In this document: positions 46,816 to 54,358 of the stretch, in pieces | Position numbering within the stretch: position 1 is the first letter of the stretch | How the letters are laid out: each line of letters opens with the position of its first letter | From: Novosphingobium meiothermophilum | Lineage (GTDB): Bacteria; Pseudomonadota; Alphaproteobacteria; Sphingomonadales; Sphingomonadaceae | Reading direction: 5' to 3' | Assembly: GCF_003171715.1 (NCBI RefSeq) | Contig: NZ_QGHL01000005.1 | Location: forward strand, 124,001-188,000 | Length of the DNA stretch: 64,000 bases | Program-made: the position numbers and the translations under genes | The notes under the pieces: model-generated | What the model was told of the DNA's origin: nothing | The model's database searches: none | The model's input: the letters and a program-made list of their open reading frames with translations, nothing else

Positions 46816-47940
46816 GTGGCCAACACGCTTTCCGAGCATCATGGCTATTTGGTTGATGCGCGTCGTACGAAGCTTTACAGGCTGGCGATAGGCAAACTAA
46901 ATGTTGACGGCGAAACCGTAGCTGACCTCGGCTGCGGTTTCGGTGTTCTGGGAATGATGTGCCTGCGCGCGGGCGCGAGCCACGTTTGGGGCATTGATGC
47001 CACGGACGCGACCGACATAGCCCGCGAGACAGCCGAGCGCAGCGGACTGGCTGACCGCTATACCTGCATCCGGGCCGAAACATTCCGCGCTGACTTGCCC
47101 GAACGGGTTGATGTTCTCATCTGCGATCATGTCGGCTATTTCGGCATTGATTACGGCATCCTCCACCTGATGGCCGATGCGCGAGAGCGCTTCCTGAAGC
47201 CCGGTGGGCGGATCATCCCCGAAAGGATCAATCTTTTTCTGGCCGGTGTGCGTTCCGACGCATGCCGTGAAAAGCTTGATCCGTGGGAAACGCCGGATAT
47301 TCCTGCCGACTACAATTGGCTGCGAAGTTATGCGGTCAATACAAAGCACGCAGTCGATCTCGTGCCAACCGACATCGCAACCGCGCCCGTCCCCGTGGCC
47401 GAACTTGTCTTGGGCGAAAACCACGGCGAATCGCTGGCTTTCAAGGCCACGCTTGCAATCGAGGAAGACGGCACGCTCGACGGCATAGCAGGCTGGTTTG
47501 ACTGTCACCTTGCAGCCGGCGTCAGGATGACCAACTCCCCGCTGGCGCGCGATGCCATTGGCCGCCACCAGATCTTTCTAGGCTTTGACAAGCCCCTGCC
47601 GGTGAAGGCGGGCGATGCTGTCGAGGTTTCGGTGCGCATCAACCATATCAACGGCATTCTTGCATGGACGGTGCGCGATCCGGCAACCGGCCGGTTGCAA
47701 CGCTATTCCAACTGGGCCGCAATGCCCATGTCCGCAGGTGCGCGCCTGAAGCCCGGCACGGCGCCACGTTCGCTCAATGACAAGGCACGCAACCTTGGCG
47801 TGGTGCTTGGCTATATCGATGGCGAGCGCAGCACCGACGAGATTGAGCAGGCGGTGCTGCGCGATCATCCCACGCTTTTGCCCAGCGCGCTTGAGATTTC
47901 CCGCTTCGTCAAGGACGTGCTGGCGGACTACGCCACATGA
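46816..47940 (+). CDS. PRMT-like SAM-dependent methyltransferase of the lasso cluster
   Basis: 374 residues. The Rossmann part has motif I VADLGCGFGVLG (35-46) and the acidic end of strand 2 in GIDATD. The layout (helix-rich start, Rossmann fold, then KPGGRIIPERINLFLAGV and a beta-barrel) is that of protein arginine methyltransferases. But the double-E loop is degenerate: CDHVGYFGIDYG (103-114) where PRMTs have two glutamates, so arginine may not be the target. The last 55 residues (GYIDGERSTDEIEQAVL) resemble the helical half of PqqD. The GTG start has AAAGG 6 bp upstream; it lies 51 bp after the precursor and overlaps the kinase gene by 4 bp. Confidence 0.8.
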   Translation: MANTLSEHHGYLVDARRTKLYRLAIGKLNVDGETVADLGCGFGVLGMMCLRAGASHVWGIDATDATDIARETAERSGLADRYTCIRAETFRADLPERVDVLICDHVGYFGIDYGILHLMADARERFLKPGGRIIPERINLFLAGVRSDACREKLDPWETPDIPADYNWLRSYAVNTKHAVDLVPTDIATAPVPVAELVLGENHGESLAFKATLAIEEDGTLDGIAGWFDCHLAAGVRMTNSPLARDAIGRHQIFLGFDKPLPVKAGDAVEVSVRINHINGILAWTVRDPATGRLQRYSNWAAMPMSAGARLKPGTAPRSLNDKARNLGVVLGYIDGERSTDEIEQAVLRDHPTLLPSALEISRFVKDVLADYAT

Positions 47941-48836
47941 CCTTCGATCTCGTGTGGCGTCCGGCGCGGGACATGCCGGCCCTGGCCACCGCGCCGTTCG
48001 ATGTCTGGCGCGAGGATGACGGCTCCGCCTCCACCGAGTTCCATCGCATCCCGGAAGGCTTCCTGCTGCGGTTTCTCGACGGCGGCGACTATGCAATCGA
48101 CCTTGCGTCACAGACCGTCACCTGCACGCCCCTGCCGGATGTCCCGGAAGAATATGTGCGCAACATATTCACCAACCAGGTCCAGCCGATGCTGTCGACC
48201 TATCTGGGCACGACCGTGCTTCACGCAAGCTGCGTGGTGATCGATGGCGGGGCCTATGGTTTTCTTGGTCGCAGCGGGCGCGGCAAATCGACCCTTGCCG
48301 CCGCCTTTGCCCGCAATGGCCACGCCTTCCTCACCGACGATGGCATGGTCCTCGATCGTAGCGAGGACACTTTGCGCATCCAGCCCTACCTGCCCTCGAT
48401 CCGCCTTCTGCCCGACAGCCAGGAAGCGCTGCTGGGCAAGGAGCAGTTGCCGGACTGCGAGGATGACTGGCCCGCCAAGGTGCGCGTGCCAGCGGATGAA
48501 CGCATCCCCCATTGCGTCACGCCTGCCCCCTTGCGCGCGATCTATGTGCTGGAAGAACCGGCAGCCGATGAGCCCGTCATCACCCCGCTTGCCGAGATCG
48601 AGACGATCTCGGCGCTGCTCCAGCATTCATTCCTGCTCGATTCGCACGACAGGCTGCGCGTGGCGAAACATTTCAGAACCATGGCCGAGCTTGCCCGTGC
48701 GATCCCGGTCTTTACGCTTGACTATCCGCGCAATTACGCCCGACTTCCCGGCGTGATCGCGGCAATCGCCGATCACGCGCGGACCATCGGCGCCAGAACA
48801 GAAGCCAGAAAAGAAGGAACCTTGCCATGCAACTGA
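47937..48836 (+). CDS. HPr-kinase-like lasso peptide kinase
   Basis: 299 residues related to HPr kinase/phosphorylase and to lasso kinases such as PadeK of the paeninodin cluster, which phosphorylates the C-terminal Ser of its precursor. LHASCVVIDGGAYGFLGRSG, then RGKSTLAAAFARNG gives the P-loop GRSGRGKST (111-119); His96 and the acids in LTDDG (132-136) fit the metal/phosphate site. The predicted core here ends in Val and has no Ser, so the substrate is unclear. ATGA overlap with the methyltransferase, 10-bp overlap with the PqqD-like gene: clearly one operon. Confidence 0.83.
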   Translation: MTFDLVWRPARDMPALATAPFDVWREDDGSASTEFHRIPEGFLLRFLDGGDYAIDLASQTVTCTPLPDVPEEYVRNIFTNQVQPMLSTYLGTTVLHASCVVIDGGAYGFLGRSGRGKSTLAAAFARNGHAFLTDDGMVLDRSEDTLRIQPYLPSIRLLPDSQEALLGKEQLPDCEDDWPAKVRVPADERIPHCVTPAPLRAIYVLEEPAADEPVITPLAEIETISALLQHSFLLDSHDRLRVAKHFRTMAELARAIPVFTLDYPRNYARLPGVIAAIADHARTIGARTEARKEGTLPCN

Positions 48837-49099
48837 CCGATGCCTTCACGCTTTCGGAAGATGTCGTGGCCCGTGAAGTGGGCGAGGAAACCATGCTGCT
48901 CGATCTGGCCAGCGGCACCTATTTCGGCCTCAATCCGGTGGGCGGGCGATTCTGGCAACTGCTGGAAGAAGGACGCAGCGCAGCAGAGGCGCGCGATTGC
49001 CTGCTGGAAGAGTTCGATGTCGACCCCACCACGCTTGATGCCGACCTTGGCGACCTGCTGGACCAGCTCGCACAGCGTGGCCTGATCGCGGCCGGGTGA
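48827..49099 (+). CDS. PqqD-like lasso B1 protein (RiPP recognition element)
   Basis: 90 residues with the PqqD/RRE fold: ETMLLDLASGTYFGLNPVGG, then FWQLLEEGRSAAEARDCLLE and the C-terminal DLGDLLDQLAQRGLI helix. B1 proteins bind the leader YxxP segment by strand addition and deliver the precursor to B2 and C. It is the last gene of the plus-strand cluster, overlapping the kinase gene by 10 bp; a separate promoter for katG follows. Confidence 0.87.
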   Translation: MQLTDAFTLSEDVVAREVGEETMLLDLASGTYFGLNPVGGRFWQLLEEGRSAAEARDCLLEEFDVDPTTLDADLGDLLDQLAQRGLIAAG

Positions 49100-49139
49100 T
49101 CGGAATGCTGCGCCGCAATATCGAGCGCAACACTGATTT

Positions 49140-49168
49140 TTGACGCTATCAGCAATTTTCTCGATAAC
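49140..49168 (+). promoter_or_regulatory. Candidate sigma-70 promoter of katG
   Basis: TTGACG, 17-bp spacer, GATAAC, about 100 bp upstream of the katG start in an AT-rich gap. The spacer contains TATC matched by GATA in the -10 box; an OxyR site is possible but not convincing. Confidence 0.5.
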
Positions 49169-49266
49169 TGTAATCAGGCAAACCCGTTGGCCTCATGCGG
49201 GGGCGTGACATATCCCTTTGATTGGCACCGCTTATCGGCGGAAGACAACAGGAGGAGAGCTGCCCC

Positions 49267-51498
49267 ATGACCTTCAGGAAAATCGCGCTGGCCGCACTGC
49301 TGGCCGCCGGATCGACACTCGCCCTTGCCGGACCCGCTCAGGCCGAACCTGCCACGATGGCAGCGGGCGGACAGCCCTCCGCCAAGGAATGGTGGCCCAA
49401 GACCGTCGATCTGAGCGCGCTGCGCCAGAACGAGGCGACTGCCGCCAATCCCTATGGCCCGGACTACAACTACGCCAAGGAGTTCGCCACGCTCGATCTC
49501 GATGCGGTGAAGGAGGACATCCGCAAGGTCCTCACCACCTCGCAGCCGTGGTGGCCGGCTGACTACGGCCACTACGGCCCGTTCTTCATCCGCATGGCCT
49601 GGCACAGCGCGGGCACCTATCGCACCGGCGACGGGCGCGGTGGTTCGGATGGCGGCGAAATGCGCTTCGAGCCGCTCAATTCCTGGCCCGACAACGTCAG
49701 CCTCGACAAGGCCCGCCGCCTCGTCTGGCCGATCAAGCAGAAGTATGGCCGCAAGCTCTCGTGGGGTGATCTGATGATCCTTGCCGGGAACGTCGCCATG
49801 GAGGACATGGGCTTCAAGACGCTCGGCTTTGCGGGGGGGCGCATTGATGCCTGGCAGCCCGATCTGGTGTTCTGGGGACCGGAAACCAAGCTGCTGGACG
49901 ACAAGCGCCGCGACGAGAAGGGCAACCTCAAGGGACCGCTCGGCGCCACGCAGATGGGTCTTATCTACGTGAACCCCGAAGGCCCCAACGGCAATCCCGA
50001 TCCGCTGGCCGCCGCCGCCGACATCCGCCGCGCCTTTGGTGCGATGGCCATGAACGACGAGGAAACCGCAGCGCTCATCGCGGGCGGGCACACGTTCGGC
50101 AAGGCCCACGGCGCGCACAAGCCGGAAGAGTGCGTCGGCGCCGATCCGGGCGAGGCCACGATCGAGCAGCAGGGCCTTGGCTGGGCCAACAAGTGCGGCA
50201 AGGGCAACGCCGAAGATACTGTTTCCAGCGGGCTTGAGGGCGCCTGGTCGGCCAATCCGATTGCCTTCACCACCCAGTATCTCGACAACCTCTATGGTTT
50301 CGAATGGGTCAAGACCAAGAGCCCGGCTGGCGCAACCCAGTGGATCCCCAAGGATCCTGCCGCCGCCAACCTCGTGCCCGATGCGCACCGTCCGGATGTG
50401 CGTCACGCACCGATCATGTTCACCACCGACATCGCGCTGCGTGAAGATCCCGGCTTCCGCAAGATCACGCAGGCCTGGCGCAAGAACCCGCAGGCCTTTG
50501 CCGATGCCTTTGCCCGCGCATGGTTCAAGCTGACCCACCGCGACATGGGGCCGCAGGCACGTTATCTCGGCAAGGACGTGCCGAAGGTGACGATGACCTG
50601 GCAGGATCCGCTGCCCGTGGCGACCTATGCGCCGGTCGATGCCGCAGATATCGCCTCGCTCAAGGGCAGCATCCTGTCTTCGGGCCTGACCACGGCGGAA
50701 CTGGTGCGCACGGCATGGGCCTCGGCATCCTCGTTCCGCGCCACCGACATGCGCGGCGGCGCAAACGGTGCGCGCTTGCGGCTGGCCCCGCAAAAGGACT
50801 GGGCAGTGAACAACCCGGCCGAAGTCGCCAAGGTTACGGCGAAGCTCGATGCCATCCGCACTGCCTTCAACAAGCAGGCCAAGGGCGGCAAGCAGGTGAG
50901 CCTTGCGGACCTGATCGTGCTGGGCGGCAATGCCGCGATCGAGCAGGCCGCCAGAGCCGCCGGACATGACGTGACCGTGCCGTTCACGCCGGGCCGTGTC
51001 GACGCCACGCAGGCGCAGACCGATGTCGAATCATTCAACCACCTCGAACCCAAGGCAGACGGCTTCCGCAATTACCATTCGGCAGCATCCTACTATGCCC
51101 CGATCGAGGCCCTGATCGACAAGGCCGACATGCTGAACCTGACCGTGCCGGAAATGACCGTGCTGGTCGGCGGGATGCGCGCGCTGGGCGCCAACGCGGG
51201 CGATTCGAAGGCGGGCGTGCTTACCAGCCGCCCCGGAACGCTCAGCAACGACTTCTTCGTCAACCTGCTGTCGATGGACAACGTGTGGGCGAAATCGGCA
51301 ACGCCTGGCCTCTATGAAGGCAAGGACCGCGCAACCGGTGCGATGAAGTGGACGGCAACCCCGGTCGATCTCGTCTTCGGTTCGAACTCGGAACTGCGCG
51401 CCGTGTCGGAAGTCTATGCCTCGGACGATGCGAAGGACAAGTTCGTGGCCGACTTCATCGCGGCCTGGAACAAGGTGATGAACGCCGACCGCTTCTGA
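49267..51498 (+). CDS. katG: Catalase-peroxidase with signal peptide
   Basis: Bifunctional heme catalase-peroxidase, 743 residues. An N-terminal signal peptide ([24 protein letters not shown]) makes it a periplasmic form. Distal heme residues Arg-Trp-His are in [11 protein letters not shown]; the proximal His is in [10 protein letters not shown]. The Met-Tyr-Trp adduct needed for catalase activity is available: the Trp above, Tyr in [11 protein letters not shown] and Met in MAMNDEE. The inactive C-terminal duplicate domain is complete. ATG 49267 has AGGAGG 11 bp upstream. It follows the lasso cluster on the same strand but has its own promoter and terminator. Confidence 0.96.
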   Translation: MTFRKIALAALLAAGSTLALAGPAQAEPATMAAGGQPSAKEWWPKTVDLSALRQNEATAANPYGPDYNYAKEFATLDLDAVKEDIRKVLTTSQPWWPADYGHYGPFFIRMAWHSAGTYRTGDGRGGSDGGEMRFEPLNSWPDNVSLDKARRLVWPIKQKYGRKLSWGDLMILAGNVAMEDMGFKTLGFAGGRIDAWQPDLVFWGPETKLLDDKRRDEKGNLKGPLGATQMGLIYVNPEGPNGNPDPLAAAADIRRAFGAMAMNDEETAALIAGGHTFGKAHGAHKPEECVGADPGEATIEQQGLGWANKCGKGNAEDTVSSGLEGAWSANPIAFTTQYLDNLYGFEWVKTKSPAGATQWIPKDPAAANLVPDAHRPDVRHAPIMFTTDIALREDPGFRKITQAWRKNPQAFADAFARAWFKLTHRDMGPQARYLGKDVPKVTMTWQDPLPVATYAPVDAADIASLKGSILSSGLTTAELVRTAWASASSFRATDMRGGANGARLRLAPQKDWAVNNPAEVAKVTAKLDAIRTAFNKQAKGGKQVSLADLIVLGGNAAIEQAARAAGHDVTVPFTPGRVDATQAQTDVESFNHLEPKADGFRNYHSAASYYAPIEALIDKADMLNLTVPEMTVLVGGMRALGANAGDSKAGVLTSRPGTLSNDFFVNLLSMDNVWAKSATPGLYEGKDRATGAMKWTATPVDLVFGSNSELRAVSEVYASDDAKDKFVADFIAAWNKVMNADRF

Positions 51499-51525
51499 GG
51501 AGCCATCGGCACCACCGGCAAAAGG

Positions 51526-51559
51526 GGCGGCGGCGGGATCATCCCGCCGCCGCCTTTTT
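51526..51559 (+). terminator. Strong intrinsic terminator of katG
   Basis: A perfect 13-bp stem GGCGGCGGCGGGA/TCCCGCCGCCGCC with a 3-nt loop, then TTTTT. It sits 27 bp after the katG stop and directly abuts the end of the convergent transporter gene. Confidence 0.95.
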
Positions 51560-51561
51560 GC

Positions 51562-52548
51562 TCATGCGCCTTCGCGGTCGGGCGCAGTTGCGCCGAGGCG
51601 GGGGGCGATCACCGCGCAGGCCATCAGCTGCAACTGGTGAAAGACCATGATCGGCAGCAGCACGATGCCCACCGATGCCGCCGGAAAGAGCACACCTGCC
51701 ATCGGCACGCCCGTTGCAAGGCTCTTCTTCGATCCGCAGAACAGCAGCACGATGGCCTCAGCGCGAGAAAAGCCCAGTCTGCGTCCCAGCCACCACGTCA
51801 GGCCCAGAACGATGGCCAGAAGCACCGCGCACAAGGCCACGAGCACAAGCAGACTGATCGGCGCCACCTTCTGCCACAGCCCTTCCACGATCGCGGCACC
51901 GAACGCAGCATAGACCACCAGCAGGATCGATCCACGATCCACCTTGCCCAGCCATGCCTTGTGCCGTGCCACAAAATCGCCGATCCACGGGCGCAGAAAG
52001 TGCCCGGCAAGGAAGGGCAGGAGCAGTTGCAGCAGGATGGTCTGCGCCGCGCCCCACGAAAAGCCCCCCATCGTTCCGCCCATCAGCAGCGCGACCAGCG
52101 CGGGCGTCAGGAAGATCCCGGCAAGGTTGGAGAACGATGCAGCACATACCGCAGCTGCCACATCGCCGCGCGCAATGGCGGTGAACGCAATCGAGGACTG
52201 CACCGTGGATGGCAGCAGCGTGAGGAACAGCATCCCGGCGGCAAATTCGCCCGGCAGAAACGGTAGTGCGCCGAACGCGAGGCCCAGCAGCGGAAACAGC
52301 GCGAAGGTCGTCAGCAGGACCGCCAGATGCAGGTGCCACTTGCGCGCACCCGCCACGATCGCCTCGCGCGAGAGCCGCGCTCCGTGCAGGAAGAACAGCA
52401 GCACGATGCCCGCATCGGCAAGCCCGGCCACCACCGGCGCCCAGCCCCCGCGTGCGGGCAGGACGGTCGCCAGCGCCACGGTGGCCATCAGCAAGAGCAG
52501 GAAAGGGTCAAGAAGGGCGGAGACGCGCCGGATCATGAGATCAGCCAT
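51562..52548 (-). CDS. Bile acid:sodium symporter family (SBF-like) transporter
   Basis: 328 residues, about ten hydrophobic helices in the SBF-like/YfeH pattern: DAGIVLLFFLHGARLSREAI, LLPSTVQSSIAFTAIARGD, SNLAGIFLTPALVALLMGG and the C-terminal FCGSKKSLATGVPMA. The substrate is unknown; characterised eukaryotic relatives affect calcium and bacterial ones take up organic anions. The ATG at 52548 begins MADLMIRRV; the longer frame to 52695 crosses the tRNA remnant and is rejected. It is the last chromosomal gene before the integrative element. Confidence 0.85.
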   Translation of the reverse strand: MADLMIRRVSALLDPFLLLLMATVALATVLPARGGWAPVVAGLADAGIVLLFFLHGARLSREAIVAGARKWHLHLAVLLTTFALFPLLGLAFGALPFLPGEFAAGMLFLTLLPSTVQSSIAFTAIARGDVAAAVCAASFSNLAGIFLTPALVALLMGGTMGGFSWGAAQTILLQLLLPFLAGHFLRPWIGDFVARHKAWLGKVDRGSILLVVYAAFGAAIVEGLWQKVAPISLLVLVALCAVLLAIVLGLTWWLGRRLGFSRAEAIVLLFCGSKKSLATGVPMAGVLFPAASVGIVLLPIMVFHQLQLMACAVIAPRLGATAPDREGA

Positions 52549-52612
52549 TTGCCTTTGCGATGCGCGGGAAAAACACTGCCGCAAGAAGGGCAGCAATGCC
52601 CCGTCCGGCGAG

Positions 52613-52660
52613 TGGCGCACCCGACAGGATTCGAACCTGTGGCCTTTGCCTTCGGAGGGC
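52613..52660 (-). pseudogene. 3' fragment of tRNA-Arg(CCG), left attachment site
   Basis: On the minus strand: GCC, anticodon loop CTCCGAA (anticodon CCG), GGC, variable loop, T-arm ACAGG-TTCGAAT-CCTGT, acceptor strand CGGGTGC, discriminator G and CCA. Similarity to a tRNA stops inside the anticodon stem; the 5' half is missing and unrelated AT-rich sequence begins. This is the displaced 3' end left by an integrase that rebuilds the tRNA at the other junction. Confidence 0.85.
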
Positions 52661-52665
52661 TTCCA

Positions 52666-52687
52666 GATTCCATATCTATATGGAATC
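52666..52687. repeat. Perfect 10-bp palindrome beside the attachment site
   Basis: GATTCCATAT-CT-ATATGGAATC begins 5 bp beyond the tRNA fragment. Two related direct repeats (TGTGAACT near 52714 and 52764) and a second inverted repeat CACCGG/CCGGTG at 52778-52794 follow. These look like integrase arm or directionality-factor sites. Confidence 0.5.
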
Positions 52688-52832
52688 ATTGGCATTTTCC
52701 TTAACGTCTTTTTGTGAACTTTGACGGATTTCTGCGGTTTTTGATGGAACCTTTCAGACGTTCTGTGAACTCATGTGCACCGGAATTGCCGGTGGCTCAT
52801 GATGTATCTCAAATGGCCACCACTGGGTAGCG

Positions 52833-53039
52833 TCATTTATCTACAGGCTGCAGCTCGGCAGGTCGATTTGCGCTCGGCACCCGCAGTTCCAGCGGGAAAG
52901 CCTGGTCAGCAACGATCCTGTGAAACAACAACCGCACTGCATCAGAAGTCGACAGGCCCATCGCGCTCAGCGCTTCTATCGCCTGCGCTTTCAGTTCAGC
53001 ATCCAATCGGACATGCAGCATCGAAGTGTGGGTTGCCAT
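52833..53039 (-). CDS. RelB/DinJ-family antitoxin, apparently orphan
   Basis: 68 residues: MLHVRLDAELKAQAIEALSA followed by MGLSTSDAVRLLFHRIV, the ribbon-helix-helix pattern of RelB/DinJ, with a short C-terminal tail (LELRVPSANRP) that would cover a toxin. RelE/YafQ-type toxin genes normally follow on the same strand, but between its stop and the attachment site there is only about 170 bp of non-coding sequence. Either the toxin was lost or the protein acts alone as a repressor. Confidence 0.75.
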   Translation of the reverse strand: MATHTSMLHVRLDAELKAQAIEALSAMGLSTSDAVRLLFHRIVADQAFPLELRVPSANRPAELQPVDK

Positions 53040-53249
53040 CTCGGTCTCCTGATCATCTATCTATAGCCGATACTGCCCGATTGCGGAACAGGGCTACGGT
53101 AGATCGGTTCGGTGTTGCCGCAATCCAGCGCCTCAAGTGTGATGGTCTGGCCGACTGTCCCCCGCTGCTCGGGTCCCGCCGATCGAGACATAGTCGTTGC
53201 GTTTATTTCGAATATTCGATATGCAGTTGGTACCCTGCGGAGAGAAACC

Positions 53250-53708
53250 ATGACATTGCCAGCGAGCGCCTTGCCTTTCGGCAACAGGCTTCCATCGGCC
53301 GACGATAGGCAGATTGCCAATCAGCTGCGTCGTATTCTGGCAGCTCAGAAGGCTGGCGAGGCAACGCTGCGCGTGCCTGATCCCGAAACAAAAAGGCCGC
53401 TGGAGATCACTCTGACACCGGCCGTGTCCGATCTGTTCCTGGAGCTGCTGCGTCACATCGGCAGTGGTGACGCTGTCACCCTGGTACCGATTCAGCAAAT
53501 GCTTACGACGCAGCAGGCCGCTGACCTTCTCAACGTATCACGCCCCTATTTGATCAAGCTGATCGAAAGGGGGGACATCCCACACAGCACTGTGGGACGC
53601 CACCGCCGCCTCAAGGCTGAGGATGTGTTTGCCTACAAAGTAGCTCGTGACAAGGCGCGCTCTGACGCGCTGGACGAATTGGTCGCCAACGACGCGGACC
53701 TTTACTGA
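53250..53708 (+). CDS. Excisionase-type HTH protein, likely antitoxin of the PIN pair
   Basis: 152 residues. The C-terminal half has a MerR/excisionase-like winged HTH: MLTTQQAADLLNVSRPYLIK, then LIERGDIPHSTVGRHRRLKAEDVFAYK. The N-terminal half (RILAAQKAGEATLRVPDPET) is the strand-rich part common to antitoxins of this class. It starts with ATG 53250 after AGAGAAA; a longer frame from 53112 lacks conservation signs. The PIN-domain gene begins 12 bp later, so the two are a toxin-antitoxin operon. Confidence 0.78.
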   Translation: MTLPASALPFGNRLPSADDRQIANQLRRILAAQKAGEATLRVPDPETKRPLEITLTPAVSDLFLELLRHIGSGDAVTLVPIQQMLTTQQAADLLNVSRPYLIKLIERGDIPHSTVGRHRRLKAEDVFAYKVARDKARSDALDELVANDADLY

Positions 53709-53720
53709 CCGCTGACGGGG

Positions 53721-54311
53721 ATGTTCGCTAACCGCTACACTGCGCTGGTTGACGCATGCTCGCTGGTAAGCGCGCCGCGCCGTGACTTGCTCCTGAGCCT
53801 TGCAGAGGCCGAATTCTTCAGAGTTCGCTGGTCCGCTCGTATTCTCGATGAGACGAAGGCGGCGCTGCAGAAAATTCTTGCAGAGCGAGGCTTTGAAGAA
53901 ACAGTCGTCAGAGCTGGTCGCATTATCGGCGCGATGGAGAGCGCCTTTCCTGAGGCGTTGGTGAACCCTTGTGGGGAGCCCCTAGACCTGACCATACGAT
54001 TGCCAGATCCGAATGATGAGCATGTGATCAAAGCCGCAGTACAAACGCAGGCTCAGGCGATCGTCACCGAGAACATTCGAGACTTTCCGTCGGACATTCT
54101 GGCGCCCATGGGCATCGAGGCACGGACTGCCGATGATTTCATCGCCGACACAATCGAGCTTGATGAAGGCAGGGCCGTGGCCGCGATTAGAAAACTGCGC
54201 CTGCGGATGCAACGTCCCGAAATGTCGGCCGAAGCTTACCTTCGGTCTTTGGAGGCCCACGGGCTTCTCGTTACGGCGTCCGTCCTGAGCCCCCACATCG
54301 ACTCGATCTGA
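53721..54311 (+). CDS. PIN-domain ribonuclease toxin
   Basis: 196 residues. The PIN-type metal site is formed by Asp11 in ALVDACSL, Glu44 in ARILDETKAAL, and acids in LPDPNDEHVI (96-100) and ENIRDFP (Asp121). The last 60 residues are a helical extension seen in this PIN subgroup. As a toxin it would cleave RNA when not bound by the HTH partner 12 bp upstream. Convergent with the integrase gene, 47 bp apart. Confidence 0.8.
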   Translation: MFANRYTALVDACSLVSAPRRDLLLSLAEAEFFRVRWSARILDETKAALQKILAERGFEETVVRAGRIIGAMESAFPEALVNPCGEPLDLTIRLPDPNDEHVIKAAVQTQAQAIVTENIRDFPSDILAPMGIEARTADDFIADTIELDEGRAVAAIRKLRLRMQRPEMSAEAYLRSLEAHGLLVTASVLSPHIDSI

Positions 54312-54358
54312 CCCACAAATTCTACCCATTTTTGACCTGCTCGCGGGTGGACGACACC

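Noticed and set aside
49140-49190. OxyR operator in front of katG
   Set aside because: Only a TATC/GATA pair is present and the ATAG-N7-CTAT spacing is not met.
49174-50967. 597-residue open frame on the minus strand opposite katG
   Set aside because: Antisense shadow; katG has every heme-site motif, signal peptide and ribosome site.
53057-53320. 87-residue minus-strand frame upstream of the RelB-like gene, considered as a missing toxin
   Set aside because: It lies upstream of the antitoxin, overlaps the HTH gene's start region in antisense and shows no RelE/YafQ features.
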